DNA of 64,000 bases from Roseinatronobacter monicus (GCF_006716865.1 NZ_VFPT01000001.1:3095001-3159000), one strand, 5' to 3'; positions 25,993 through 35,223 are shown, counted from the first letter of the stretch. The notes: generated from the sequence alone by a model not told the origin. Program-made: numbers and translations.

Positions 25993-26830
25993 CCCATTTC
26001 AGCCCAAGCAATTCATAGCGGCGAAACACCTGCCCGCCTTCCTGACGGCTACGCGCGGCAGAGCGGTTGTCGTCATGGATCAGCGCGTGGATCATTGTCT
26101 TGTAGCCCATCGCAAGGGCGGCAACATGACAGGCATGCACCATATGCCGCCCCGCACCGGGAATGAGACTGGCATAGGTTTTCAGGATTACGGTTTTCGT
26201 GTCCAGCCCTTCGGCATAGTTCGGGATTGCGAACAAAAAGCCCGCCAATGCCCCATCTGGCCGCCGCGCGAAAAAGATCAATTCGGGCTTTAGCATGGGA
26301 AGAACGGGTTTATACATGTCAACGAACGCAGATTCAGGGATCGGGGCATAAAACGCGTTACCTGCAAATGTCACTGATGACAGGGCAAACACCTCTCGCA
26401 GCATGGCGTCCGGGTCGTCGCCCGCCCATGCCTCGACCGTGAAACCGGCGGGGGCGGGCAATGGCGCGGGGTCGCATATGTCCAAGGGCATTCGCGCCGA
26501 AAAATAGCGCGCCACAGGCTGGAAACCGGCGGCGGCAAAAATCAACGGCTCATGCGGGCGATTGGCCGGTTCCATTAAAAAAGCGGGCGTGCCGTCAGTT
26601 TCGCTGACAAAACGGTAACTGTGCCATGTGTCGCCTGCCATTGGCCCCAACACACGGTCGAACCCCGCATCCCGCACGCGCGCCAGCGCCTGTTGCAACA
26701 AATCCGTGCCCGCCTGTGGCGTCTTGAACGACACGTTGCCAAGCGTCGCGGCGCGCACACCGTCCCAATCCGGCCCGTTCAGATGAAGGGTAAGGGACGC
26801 GCTATCGGTTTTCAGTGTCTCAATCGTCAC
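25985..26830 (-). CDS. GNAT-like acyltransferase
   Basis: A 281-residue protein. The C-terminal half (about 130-275) has the GNAT outline: LIFFARRPDGALAGFLFAIPN as the central strands, TVILKTYASLIPGAGRHMVHACHVAALAMG as the acyl-CoA-binding strand and helix, then IHALIHDDNRSAARS. The N-terminal half resembles a degenerate second GNAT fold (VLGPMAGDTWHSYRFV). The acceptor is unknown. It shares a 4-base overlap with the kinase gene upstream and 8 bases with the ligase gene downstream. Confidence 0.62.
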   Translation of the reverse strand: MTIETLKTDSASLTLHLNGPDWDGVRAATLGNVSFKTPQAGTDLLQQALARVRDAGFDRVLGPMAGDTWHSYRFVSETDGTPAFLMEPANRPHEPLIFAAAGFQPVARYFSARMPLDICDPAPLPAPAGFTVEAWAGDDPDAMLREVFALSSVTFAGNAFYAPIPESAFVDMYKPVLPMLKPELIFFARRPDGALAGFLFAIPNYAEGLDTKTVILKTYASLIPGAGRHMVHACHVAALAMGYKTMIHALIHDDNRSAARSRQEGGQVFRRYELLGLKWDV

Positions 26831-28146
26831 AGGCTTCCTCCGGCTGGGGGGGGTGTGCCGCCCTGATCTATGACCGCAAGGGTATAATAGGCCAGCGGCA
26901 GGATCATGGACAACACTGTCAGCTTCAACACCCGATGCCTGAAAAACATGTCAGGCAGGGCCGCACTGGCCGCAGCGCTTAGGGCCAGACACAGGCAGGC
27001 CAGCACCAGCAACGGGTCCGCCCATAAACTATGCGGCGGGTTCAGCCATGTCACAATCTGGCGGAGCGCCAGCAGCGCCGCCGCGATTACCGGCACCCAG
27101 ACCAGATTGCGCCGCAACGCCAGTGTGGCTAGCCCCATGACCAGCCCCATGGCCGTCAGGCCATAGAACTGCACCGCGTTCCAGCCGATAGCATTGCCAA
27201 GCGCCAGCCAGCCGAAACTGAACAACGCCAGCCCTGCCACCATGTCCAGATCGCCAAAATCATCGCCACCGGGGGATCGCGCGCTGGCCCAGGGATAGGC
27301 CACAAGCACCAGCGCGGGCAGGATGGCGTTTTGCAATTCAACTGACGCCAGTATCAGAAACATCGCCACGACATAGACACGCGCGGCATGGGTCGACAGG
27401 CCAAAGCGCGGGCCAATGATGCGCGACGCAATGATTGCCATCACGAACAGCACGGCAATGGGCAGCAGCTCAAACAGGGTGCTGTTGCTGTGAACCTCCA
27501 GAAAGACCAGCAAGCCAAGCGGCAGAAACAGGTTGTCGAACCCCCGCCAGCTTTGGGCCTCGACCAATGCGCCGAAACCGGCGACCAGCAGGGCAAGTGT
27601 CAAAATGTTCAGGGGTGGTTGGTCCGACAGGCACATCAGGCAAATCAGCGCCACCAGAAGCGTGATGACAAAAAACACCACTGTGCCTTCGACACTTTTG
27701 ACGCCCTGTTCTACCTTGAATCGGCGCGTGCCATAGGCGGTTCCCGCCAGCGCCGCCGCCGCATCGGCCAGCGTCAGCACCGCGATTGGCAGCACATAAA
27801 ACAGCGCCACCCCGTCTGAGAAAAAGAAACAAAGCCCCACCGAAATGGCCAGCAGGAAATCCCCGTAGGACCGGCGATCGACACTGTGCACCGCGTCGCC
27901 CAGACGCCCGGAAAGACGCGGCAGGCGCAGTGCAACCATCATCACCAGTGTCAGCGCGACAATCATGTAAACAGGCCAGCGATCAGGGAAAAGCCACGGC
28001 AACCCCATCGCATAGATACCCGTGCCAACATGCACCAGCTTGCGTTTCACTTCGGCGCTGAACGGCAGGCGGCGCACCAGTGCCATCAACACCAAAAGGG
28101 CTGCAACCGACCCGAACACGATGACCAGTTGCGCCGCCATACTCAC
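26827..28146 (-). CDS. Phytol/dolichol kinase-like integral membrane protein
   Basis: A 439-residue protein with about twelve hydrophobic segments. KRKLVHVGTGIYAMGLPWLF (about 34-53), the DRRSYGDFLLAISVGLCFFF segment and LTLADAAAALAGTAYGTRRF with SVEGTVVFF match the SEC59/VTE5 polyprenol and phytol kinase family. These enzymes use CTP to phosphorylate a prenyl alcohol in the membrane. Family members of this kind are usually 200-300 residues. Here about 200 extra residues of membrane segments follow. The C-terminus ends in TPPPAGGSL. It overlaps both neighbours by 4 bases. Confidence 0.72.
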   Translation of the reverse strand: MSMAAQLVIVFGSVAALLVLMALVRRLPFSAEVKRKLVHVGTGIYAMGLPWLFPDRWPVYMIVALTLVMMVALRLPRLSGRLGDAVHSVDRRSYGDFLLAISVGLCFFFSDGVALFYVLPIAVLTLADAAAALAGTAYGTRRFKVEQGVKSVEGTVVFFVITLLVALICLMCLSDQPPLNILTLALLVAGFGALVEAQSWRGFDNLFLPLGLLVFLEVHSNSTLFELLPIAVLFVMAIIASRIIGPRFGLSTHAARVYVVAMFLILASVELQNAILPALVLVAYPWASARSPGGDDFGDLDMVAGLALFSFGWLALGNAIGWNAVQFYGLTAMGLVMGLATLALRRNLVWVPVIAAALLALRQIVTWLNPPHSLWADPLLVLACLCLALSAAASAALPDMFFRHRVLKLTVLSMILPLAYYTLAVIDQGGTPPPAGGSL

Positions 28147-29276
28147 CCGACAACTTCCTCGATCACGAAATCCGAATAGAAGAACGCCTTGTCACGCGCT
28201 TTCAGGTCATCCTCCAGCGCGCGCAGGCGCATCACGCGTGCAGACAGGGGCGCAGGCACGCGGCGCGGGGCCATCATGTTCCAGTAGACCAGCCGCGCAC
28301 CGGGTGCTGCGGCCCCCAGAATGCTGTCATACACCTGCGCAAAAACGGGCGGGGACATATATTCGAAAATATCCGACAGGTTAAAGCCATGCGCCAATTC
28401 GCCGGTTTTGATAAATGCCTCCAGCGAACCGGGGCGAATTTCAATGCGGGCGCTGCGGTCGCGGATCACGTCAAAATTCTCCGCGCGCCATGCCATTGGC
28501 AGGGCCGCGCCATGCGTGCCCTTGATGATCCAGTGCAGATAGGGGTTTTCCGACGGGTCGGTTTGCACCGCTGCGTGATGGATGCGCCGCGCCACATGCT
28601 GCGCGGGACTGCCATCAACATGGTCAAAAAACGCCTTGTCCCGCCCCATACGGCCCATGACAAAGCGCGAGAAAAAGACATTCAGCAACACCCGCCAGCG
28701 CCATGTGTTGAACCGCGTGTCAAAAAAATCCTGACGCCCCTGCCGGTTGCGCGGCACGAATATGGCGTCACGCGTCGCGCGGGAATGCACGAGCGGCAAA
28801 AACCACGTTCGGAATATACGGAAATAGCGTTCGAACTTGCCCACCCCGCCAGCCCCGAACCGCGCGACATCCGTGGCCTGTGCGTTCCAGAATGCCTGTG
28901 TTTCGGGATCAAGCGCGGCCACCACACGCGCCAGCAGCGCCTTGCGCTGCATGGACGCGCGCGCGCCCATAAGTTCCAGAAATTCCGCATGGGTCAGGGT
29001 CGCATAGGCCGCGATCCGCAGCTTCAGGCAGGCGATCTGCGCAGGCGACAGGTCGACCACCACAATTTTGGCGGGGTCCAGCACCAGCATCGCCAGCGCA
29101 TTATCCCCCGCCGCGCAGATCGACACCAGCGTTCGCCCGCTGCAATCGCCCATTGCTGCCGTCAGGATATCCGCATCTTCCCATAGCTGGGCATAGCGGA
29201 TGTGGTCAAAGGCGGCTTTCGCTTCAATCTCGGAATTCGTCAATATGTCTCTCCACCTCGCCGGTTGCGCCGTCAA
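28143..29276 (-). CDS. DUF3419 family (BtaA-like) SAM-dependent aminocarboxypropyl transferase
   Basis: A 377-residue protein. DHIRYAQLWEDADIL at residues 24-38 and SICAAGDNALAMLVLDPAKIVVVDLSP at 51-77 form the SAM-binding core of DUF3419. YWNMMAPRR at the C-terminal side is also typical. The family founder BtaA moves the 3-amino-3-carboxypropyl group of SAM to diacylglycerol, the first step of betaine lipid. No btaB-like N-methyltransferase gene is seen here, so a different acceptor is likely. The start overlaps the previous gene by 53 bases, and a shorter TTG start is possible. Confidence 0.72.
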   Translation of the reverse strand: MTAQPARWRDILTNSEIEAKAAFDHIRYAQLWEDADILTAAMGDCSGRTLVSICAAGDNALAMLVLDPAKIVVVDLSPAQIACLKLRIAAYATLTHAEFLELMGARASMQRKALLARVVAALDPETQAFWNAQATDVARFGAGGVGKFERYFRIFRTWFLPLVHSRATRDAIFVPRNRQGRQDFFDTRFNTWRWRVLLNVFFSRFVMGRMGRDKAFFDHVDGSPAQHVARRIHHAAVQTDPSENPYLHWIIKGTHGAALPMAWRAENFDVIRDRSARIEIRPGSLEAFIKTGELAHGFNLSDIFEYMSPPVFAQVYDSILGAAAPGARLVYWNMMAPRRVPAPLSARVMRLRALEDDLKARDKAFFYSDFVIEEVVG

Positions 29277-31650
29277 CGGTCAGGGTTTCGCCATCTGCAA
29301 CCCATTGCGTCGCCCCCTTCAACCCCACCACGCAAGGAATGCCCAATTCGCGCGCCACAATGGCCGAATGCGACAACAGCGATCCGCGCTCGACAACAAT
29401 GGCCGACGCGTTCGAGAAAACGGCAATCCAGCCCGGATCAGTATGACGCGCCACAAGGATTTCGCCCGCGCCCAGCGATTGCGTGCGCGGGTCGCGGATG
29501 ACGCGGGCCACCGCTGTCACCCGCCCTGCCGAGCAGCCGGTTGCACTGCGGCGCGCGGACTGGTCTTGCGCCACCGGCGCATCGGCCCAGACGGGCGCAA
29601 TGGCGGGGCCGCGCAATTCAATCCGTTCGGGCGGGTCGGGGCGGTTTGCTGCCGCCGCATCTTCGGCCTTGCGCAAGCTGACCTGCGACTTCAGATCGCC
29701 TGACAGCCCATACCCTTCGACCGCGCCAAGCACTTCTGACGTGATCAGGTAAAACACGTCGCGCGGGCTGTCCAGCAACCCGCGCGCGGCAAATTCACGG
29801 CCCAGCCCCAGAAACACACGGCGCGCATAGCCGAAGATGCGCGTGCGCTCAAACCGCAGGTTTTCGCGGTCGCGCACGCGGTTTTTGGTCCATGAAATCA
29901 GGCCCTTTGCAATCATGTGTTTGAACGGGTTGGGAAAAAGCGCGCGCCAGTCGGGGTCTTTGGCCTTGTGCGTATCATGTGCGCCGCGTTGCGCGCTGGC
30001 CAAAATCGCGGCAAGCAGGCTGGACGGGTCATCGCGCAGTGTCAGGCTTTCAAGTTTCAGCTCTTCTGTGCAGCGATCGCCGAACTTATCAAGATAGCTC
30101 TCGACCTCTCGGCGCAGGTCAGGATGGGGGTCAAGGCCGGCCATCCCGTCCGCCATCAGCGCAGCATCCAGACCGGCGGCGCGGGCCATCTGTCCCATTT
30201 TCATGATGCGCTGCGCGGGTTCTGCCGAAATAATGTCGCCCTGCCCGATCATCACATCGTTATGCAGGGCCAGACCATCCGGCCCCAGCCACCGTTCCAA
30301 CAGGTTGCGCGAGGCACCGAACGCAATCATGCAGAGGAAATCATTGACCAGCGGCGCATCCCAACGATCCAGCAAGGTGCTTTCGATCTTGCGGTATTCC
30401 GCCGCAAGCGCGGTTGGCCCGGCGCGCGTCACGTCAAAGCCGCTGTTCAGCGCGGTATTCAGGCGCGCATAAAACCGGCGGCGCGTGCGCGGCAGCATCA
30501 TCGCCTGCCACACCAACCCTGCGCCCGCGCGCCCCATTCGGGCATATTCAAGAATGCGCGCGCCCCCCTTGGCCGGTGGCGGGCCAATGCTGTCTGTCAC
30601 CTCTCGCGGCATGGGCGTGTCCACGCCCATCATGGTTTCCATATAGCCCCTGTTCAGCGAAAACCCGGGCAACAGCGCCAGCGCGCGGTACCAGTTGACA
30701 AGGTTGTAATACACCCGCCCGTCAACACGGCCCAGCATATTGCCAAACACGGCAGATTGCGCGGCGATTGTGCGGTCGGGCACCCCCAGCAAGGCCACGA
30801 AGGCGCGGTAGACGCGGGCATAGACATGAACCGCAAAGGAATAGGTCAGCGGGCTGACCATACCCGGATAGCTTTCGACAATGTTGGAATTGTCGAAAAT
30901 CGTCAGCGCGGTATCATCATTCAGGGGTGGCAACAGTGGCGTGGTGATGGGGCGCGATTGCAAGATATGCAGCCCGTCATCATCTATTGCCCATTCAATA
31001 TCCTGCGGCGCACCAAACACATCTTCTGCGCGCAGCGCCAATGCGGCAATCGCTTCGGCCTGCGCCGCGTTCAGAACGGCAGGCACTGTGGCACAACGCG
31101 CCGTGGTCCCAATCGCCCAGTCCTCGCCGTCTTCTTCGCCTGAAACCAGACGCTCGCCCAATCCGGCAATCGCCGAGATCACAACGCGGTCGCGCCGTCC
31201 TGTCACGGGGTCGGCGGAAAACGCCACACCCGCCGCGCGCGCATCAATCATGCGCTGGACAATAACCGCTGGCCCCTCAGCCCCGGTTTGTGACTTCAGC
31301 GCGCGGTAAGTGGCCACCGTGTCGGAAAAGCCCGATTGCCAGACCTGTCGCGCCGCATCCTCGACCCCGCCCGCAGGCACATTCAGCAGCGTGTCGAACT
31401 GTCCTGCGTGGCTGTGCGCGGCGCCATCTTCCTGCCGCGCCGAACTGCGCACGGCAAACGGCCCTGCGCCAAGATCCGCCAGCGCGTCGGGCAAGCCCTG
31501 AAGTGGCGTGCCAGTGTCGAACGCGTCGGCGCGAATGACAAAAAACGCAGGCGGTGCAAACCCGTTTTCGGCCAGACGCGACAGGGCCGCCGCCTTGCCG
31601 CCGACATCTTCCACGTTGCGCGCCTGATCCTGCGGAACAATAAACCCCAT
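29224..31650 (-). CDS. PEP synthase/PPDK-like phosphotransferase
   Basis: An 808-residue enzyme with the three-part layout of PEP synthase and rifampin phosphotransferase. An ATP-grasp part comes first (GGKAAALSRLAENGF, FAVRSSARQEDGAAHSHAGQ, ADPVTG and ILQSRPITT). A long central domain follows (about 270-700) without the PEP/pyruvate TIM barrel of true PEP synthase. The C-terminal swivelling domain has the phosphohistidine loop GSLLSHSAIVARELGIPCVVG (His near 761). The lack of the PEP domain suggests phosphoryl transfer to a small molecule. ATG 31650 overlaps the UbiA stop as TGATG. Confidence 0.75.
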   Translation of the reverse strand: MGFIVPQDQARNVEDVGGKAAALSRLAENGFAPPAFFVIRADAFDTGTPLQGLPDALADLGAGPFAVRSSARQEDGAAHSHAGQFDTLLNVPAGGVEDAARQVWQSGFSDTVATYRALKSQTGAEGPAVIVQRMIDARAAGVAFSADPVTGRRDRVVISAIAGLGERLVSGEEDGEDWAIGTTARCATVPAVLNAAQAEAIAALALRAEDVFGAPQDIEWAIDDDGLHILQSRPITTPLLPPLNDDTALTIFDNSNIVESYPGMVSPLTYSFAVHVYARVYRAFVALLGVPDRTIAAQSAVFGNMLGRVDGRVYYNLVNWYRALALLPGFSLNRGYMETMMGVDTPMPREVTDSIGPPPAKGGARILEYARMGRAGAGLVWQAMMLPRTRRRFYARLNTALNSGFDVTRAGPTALAAEYRKIESTLLDRWDAPLVNDFLCMIAFGASRNLLERWLGPDGLALHNDVMIGQGDIISAEPAQRIMKMGQMARAAGLDAALMADGMAGLDPHPDLRREVESYLDKFGDRCTEELKLESLTLRDDPSSLLAAILASAQRGAHDTHKAKDPDWRALFPNPFKHMIAKGLISWTKNRVRDRENLRFERTRIFGYARRVFLGLGREFAARGLLDSPRDVFYLITSEVLGAVEGYGLSGDLKSQVSLRKAEDAAAANRPDPPERIELRGPAIAPVWADAPVAQDQSARRSATGCSAGRVTAVARVIRDPRTQSLGAGEILVARHTDPGWIAVFSNASAIVVERGSLLSHSAIVARELGIPCVVGLKGATQWVADGETLTVDGATGEVERHIDEFRD

Positions 31651-32555
31651 CAGACCATCCTTACAATCAGCGGGGCAAACCCCGCCAGCGCATAGCAGGC
31701 AAAGACCCAAAGCCCTGCAACCGTATCAAGGCGCTTTTGCGCCGCAATAGTGGGGGTCGCCGCATAAGCCGCCGCCGCCCGAAGGCACCACAGCGCCCCC
31801 GCCCCGCCCAGCAATACCGCAACCCAGACCACACCAGTTGCCGCCCCCACACCGACCAGCAAGCCCCACGACACCACGACACATGCAGCCCAGATAAAGG
31901 CGGCCTTTCTTGGCCCCCACAGGCCGGAATAGGTGTCGACCCCGTCAATCTCGTTTTGGGGTGCCCAAAGTTTGCGCCCGATTTCCAGCACACAGCCATT
32001 CACAAACGACAGCGCCAGAAACAGCCCCAGCCAGAATGCGGGCGTGCCTGCGGGCAGCCATTCCATTGCGGTCAAAAACAAGTCAATCAACGGCATGATC
32101 GCCATATGACTGACCAGATACAGCACGGGCCGCGCCTTCAGCCACCTTGGCACGCCAAATTCTGCGGTCATGGCCAGCAGCCACAGCCACACAACGCCAA
32201 GCAGCCACAACAGCGGCGGGTGCCATGCCCATGCAGCAAAGGCCGTCACCGGCAAGGACACCAGCCCCAGTGCCAGCACTGCGCGAAGCGAGATCAGGCC
32301 GCGCGGGATGGGGCGGTCCGGGCGATAGCGTTTGTCATCTTCCAGATCCTTGTATTCATCGCAAACCCGCATCTGGAAAAACAGCAGCATTGCCACAGCA
32401 AAGCCTGCCGCAAATGCGCCCCAGCCCGGCAGGGGCCGACCCGCCATTTCAGCCGAGACACTGATGCTGGCTGCGGAAAAAACCGCCAGCAAGGGCACTG
32501 TCCTGACCAGCGGAAAGCGTTCTTTCTGATAGGTCCACAGCGCCGCAGGTGTCAT
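31650..32555 (-). CDS. UbiA-superfamily prenyltransferase
   Basis: A 301-residue membrane protein with about eight hydrophobic segments. The first Asp-rich motif is CDEYKDLEDD (65-74), followed by YRPDRPIPRGLIS, the classical UbiA sequence after the diphosphate site. The second motif is NEIDGVDTYSG (201-211). It should transfer a prenyl chain from prenyl diphosphate to an acceptor within the membrane. Families with this pattern include quinone, chlorophyll, tocopherol and archaeal lipid synthases. The first Asp-rich motif begins CDEY, not the usual NDYxD, so it is not a standard UbiA or BchG. It shares 4 bases with the HMGR gene. Confidence 0.78.
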   Translation of the reverse strand: MTPAALWTYQKERFPLVRTVPLLAVFSAASISVSAEMAGRPLPGWGAFAAGFAVAMLLFFQMRVCDEYKDLEDDKRYRPDRPIPRGLISLRAVLALGLVSLPVTAFAAWAWHPPLLWLLGVVWLWLLAMTAEFGVPRWLKARPVLYLVSHMAIMPLIDLFLTAMEWLPAGTPAFWLGLFLALSFVNGCVLEIGRKLWAPQNEIDGVDTYSGLWGPRKAAFIWAACVVVSWGLLVGVGAATGVVWVAVLLGGAGALWCLRAAAAYAATPTIAAQKRLDTVAGLWVFACYALAGFAPLIVRMV

Positions 32556-33817
32556 CTGTGCCGCGCCAGATTTTCATGTGCGCGCGTGAAATGCCCCGCC
32601 GCAATCGCCGCCACAATCGAGATTTCACCGCACAGGCAGGTTGCGGCCACCACTTCGGCCAGCGCCGCACCATGGCCCGCGCCCTTCAACCCAAGGATGT
32701 TCAGCCCCGCCGACTGGCTGGGCAGCGATGTGCCCCCGCCAACCGACCCAACTAGAATATTCGGCATGGTCACGCTGCAAAACAGATCATTGCCGCGCGC
32801 TTCCATACGGGTGATGCCCATAGCACTTTCGGCAACGCAGGCGGCATCCTGACCGGTTGCAATGTAGATTGCGGCAAGCCCGTTGGCATAATGCGCCTGT
32901 GCGCCCAACTGCCCTGACAGATGCGCGCCAAGATTGGCCACCTGCCCGTAATCAAGCATGTCCTGAACACGTGTCCCCAAGGTGCGTTCGACCACATCTG
33001 CCTTCAGCGTGACCGACGCACTGACCTTGCGCCCGCGTCCCGTGACCAGCCCCAGAAATGATGCTTTCTTGTCACCGGAAAAATTGCCTTCGATATACCA
33101 CGCCTTCAGGGCAACGGGGCAGCGCGCCACAATATCATCGCACAGGGCATTCGTAGCGATTGTCACCATGTTCTGCCCCGCCGCATCGCCGGTTGTATAG
33201 CGGCAGATCAGGAACACCACGTTATTGTCGATCATCGGCTCCACCGACACCAGTTTGCCGTGCCGTGTGGTGGATTCCGCCGCTGCCTTCAACTGGTCCA
33301 CCTCCGTCACGACCCATTCGACGAACAGCCCCGCATTCAGCAGGTTTTCCAGCACAAAGGCCGGTGTACGGATGACCCCTTCATACAGGATTGCCGTGCT
33401 GATGCCCCCTGATTTCGTGGCGGCATAGGCCCCGCGCGCATAGGAGGCGACGAGTGCGGCTTCGGTGGTGGCCATTGGCACATGGTAATCCCCGTGCGCA
33501 TTCAACCCGTTAATCCGCAAGGGGCCAATAATCCCGACAGGCAGTTTCACAGTTCCGATGAAATTTTCGATATTGGCGTTGAACTGCTCTGGCATGGCCA
33601 TTGTCAGCGGGTCGGCGATTGCATCACGATCCGAAGCGTCGGTGGTGTTGGCCAGTCGGGCCCAGTATTTTGCGACAGAGGCCTGCGTTGCCTTGCGCAC
33701 TGGGCGCAGCGTGGTGAACTGCGCATCGCTTGGCAACATGCGTTCATGCAACGGGGATTGAAAAAATCTTGCCCGAATTCTACTCAGCATGTCTTTGACA
33801 TGGGAAGGAACAGTCAT
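32552..33817 (-). CDS. HMG-CoA reductase, class I-like
   Basis: A 421-residue soluble catalytic domain. Recognisable sites are ENFIG (84-88), PMATTEAALVAS with the catalytic Glu at 119, GDAAGQNM (210-217), DKKAS with the catalytic Lys at about 250-251, GQDAAC with the catalytic Asp at 323, GSVGGGTSLPSQS (357-369), and GHFTRAH near the C-terminus with a catalytic His (409 or 414). It reduces HMG-CoA to mevalonate with NAD(P)H. The full set of active-site residues suggests an active enzyme. It is the first gene of the operon. No other mevalonate-pathway gene is visible in the window. Confidence 0.85.
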   Translation of the reverse strand: MTVPSHVKDMLSRIRARFFQSPLHERMLPSDAQFTTLRPVRKATQASVAKYWARLANTTDASDRDAIADPLTMAMPEQFNANIENFIGTVKLPVGIIGPLRINGLNAHGDYHVPMATTEAALVASYARGAYAATKSGGISTAILYEGVIRTPAFVLENLLNAGLFVEWVVTEVDQLKAAAESTTRHGKLVSVEPMIDNNVVFLICRYTTGDAAGQNMVTIATNALCDDIVARCPVALKAWYIEGNFSGDKKASFLGLVTGRGRKVSASVTLKADVVERTLGTRVQDMLDYGQVANLGAHLSGQLGAQAHYANGLAAIYIATGQDAACVAESAMGITRMEARGNDLFCSVTMPNILVGSVGGGTSLPSQSAGLNILGLKGAGHGAALAEVVAATCLCGEISIVAAIAAGHFTRAHENLARHR

Positions 33818-34053
33818 TTACGCATACCATAGCTGAAGTTGCCCGCGCCAAAACACGCATAGGCAACAATGTGTGTCACCATAAGTCATGAATGGCAACA
33901 ATTGGCAGTGATCGGGTTCTTGCCATTGCCTTGAAACGCGCTGTGCGCGGAGGTCTTCAGCCTTGTGCGGCAGCACCCGCATGGCGAGATATTCAAGACC
34001 AATGCATTTATGCTATAGTTGATCGCTCGCAGGTCGTGAGAGGGTTGGCGGCG
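33818..34053. promoter_or_regulatory. Divergent promoter region of the HMGR operon and the DUF2235 gene
   Basis: 236 bases separate two divergent start codons and must hold the promoter of the seven-gene operon. The part nearest HMGR is relatively AT-rich. I do not see a clear palindromic operator, and no good ribosome-binding site precedes the HMGR ATG, so that start is only moderately certain. Confidence 0.5.
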
Positions 34054-35223
34054 ATGAAACGCATAGTGATCTGTTGCGATGGAACATGGAACCGCCTTGA
34101 CGCCGCGCATGTGACGAATGTCGTGCGTCTGGCCGAAGCGGTGGATAGCCACGCAGATGATGGCATACATCAGATCGTATATTACGACGAAGGGGTCGGG
34201 GCCGGCGCTGCGGTTGTTGGCTGGCTTGACCGGGTGCTGGGGGGCGCTTTTGGATCAGGTCTGATGCTGAAGGTGGAACATGCGTACCGCTTTTTGGTGT
34301 TCAATTATGAACCGGGTGATGAGATTTATATTTTCGGCTTCTCGCGCGGTGCCTTTACCGCGCGGTCCTTGGCCGGTCTGATCCGCAATTGTGGGATTGT
34401 TCAGCAATCTCAGGGGCGTCGTCTGCATCAAGCTGTCGCGTTGTATCGCCAGCGGGGGAAGCGCGGGCACCCGGATTCTGATGTCAGCTGTCGCTTTCGG
34501 GCTGAAATGTCCCCTGCGGTGTATCTGAATGATCGTGAACTGGCGTGGCGAAAGAAGAATATTCCTGACTTCAATCCCGAGAACTGCCTGCCGATACGTC
34601 TGCGCTATCTAGGTGTCTGGGACACGGTCGGTGCACTGGGTGTGCCGAACCACTTTTGGATTTCGGGCCTTTTCAACAAAGGTTCGCGCTTTCATGATGC
34701 CGAGCTGTCAAGCGCTGTTGAAAGTGCGCGACATGCTGTTGCGCTGGATGAACATCGGCGCGCGTATGAGCCCACCGTGTGGAGCAATCTTGATTTGCTG
34801 AATGCAGCAACTGCTTCCGATGATCCGCAGGCGGGGCCTTGGTATCAGCAAAGCTGGTTTCCCGGCGATCACAGCTCGATTGGCGGGGGTGGTGACGTAA
34901 CGGGGCATTCGAGTGCGGCCTTGCTTTGGGTAGCCGAGGGCGCACAGGCCGTCGGGATGAAGTTCCGCGAGGGCGCACTGGATGACGCGCGCAAGCAAGT
35001 GGACCACCGGGCCGCGTTGCGCAGTCACAGCAAGTCCGGATGGCTGGCAAAACTGCTGTCCAGAGCTGCGCGCAAAGGGCCGGCATTGCTTGAAGATGTC
35101 TCTCACCACGCGCGATTGCGGTGGCAAGAGCCGCCGGATAACCTGCCCGAGCGCGCCAAATACAGGCCAGACGCGCTCAAGCGACTGAAGGCACAGCTAG
35201 AGCGCCTTAGCACGCGGGAATAA
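34054..35223 (+). CDS. DUF2235 alpha/beta-hydrolase-like protein
   Basis: A 389-residue protein of the DUF2235 family, the fold shared by Tle1-type phospholipase effectors and many uncharacterised hydrolases. The N-terminal KRIVICCDGTWNR is the family signature, FGFSRGAFTARSLAG is the nucleophile elbow (Ser in GFSRG), and the GVWDTVGALG and WFPGDHSSIGGGG segments carry the remaining active-site residues. ATG 34054 starts immediately before the family signature. No VgrG or immunity gene is adjacent, so a type VI effector role is not supported. Confidence 0.82.
   Translation: MKRIVICCDGTWNRLDAAHVTNVVRLAEAVDSHADDGIHQIVYYDEGVGAGAAVVGWLDRVLGGAFGSGLMLKVEHAYRFLVFNYEPGDEIYIFGFSRGAFTARSLAGLIRNCGIVQQSQGRRLHQAVALYRQRGKRGHPDSDVSCRFRAEMSPAVYLNDRELAWRKKNIPDFNPENCLPIRLRYLGVWDTVGALGVPNHFWISGLFNKGSRFHDAELSSAVESARHAVALDEHRRAYEPTVWSNLDLLNAATASDDPQAGPWYQQSWFPGDHSSIGGGGDVTGHSSAALLWVAEGAQAVGMKFREGALDDARKQVDHRAALRSHSKSGWLAKLLSRAARKGPALLEDVSHHARLRWQEPPDNLPERAKYRPDALKRLKAQLERLSTRE

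Noticed and set aside
28143..29276. Betaine-lipid (DGTS) synthesis from the DUF3419 gene
   Set aside because: Only the BtaA-like half is present. No BtaB-type N-methyltransferase lies nearby, and the neighbours point to isoprenoid chemistry.
29917..31143. 408-codon forward frame opposite the PEP-synthase-like gene
   Set aside because: Antisense shadow. The reverse frame carries the ATP-grasp and phosphohistidine motifs.
34054..35223. Type VI secretion effector (Tle1-like)
   Set aside because: The fold family fits, but there is no VgrG, PAAR, chaperone or immunity gene next to it.
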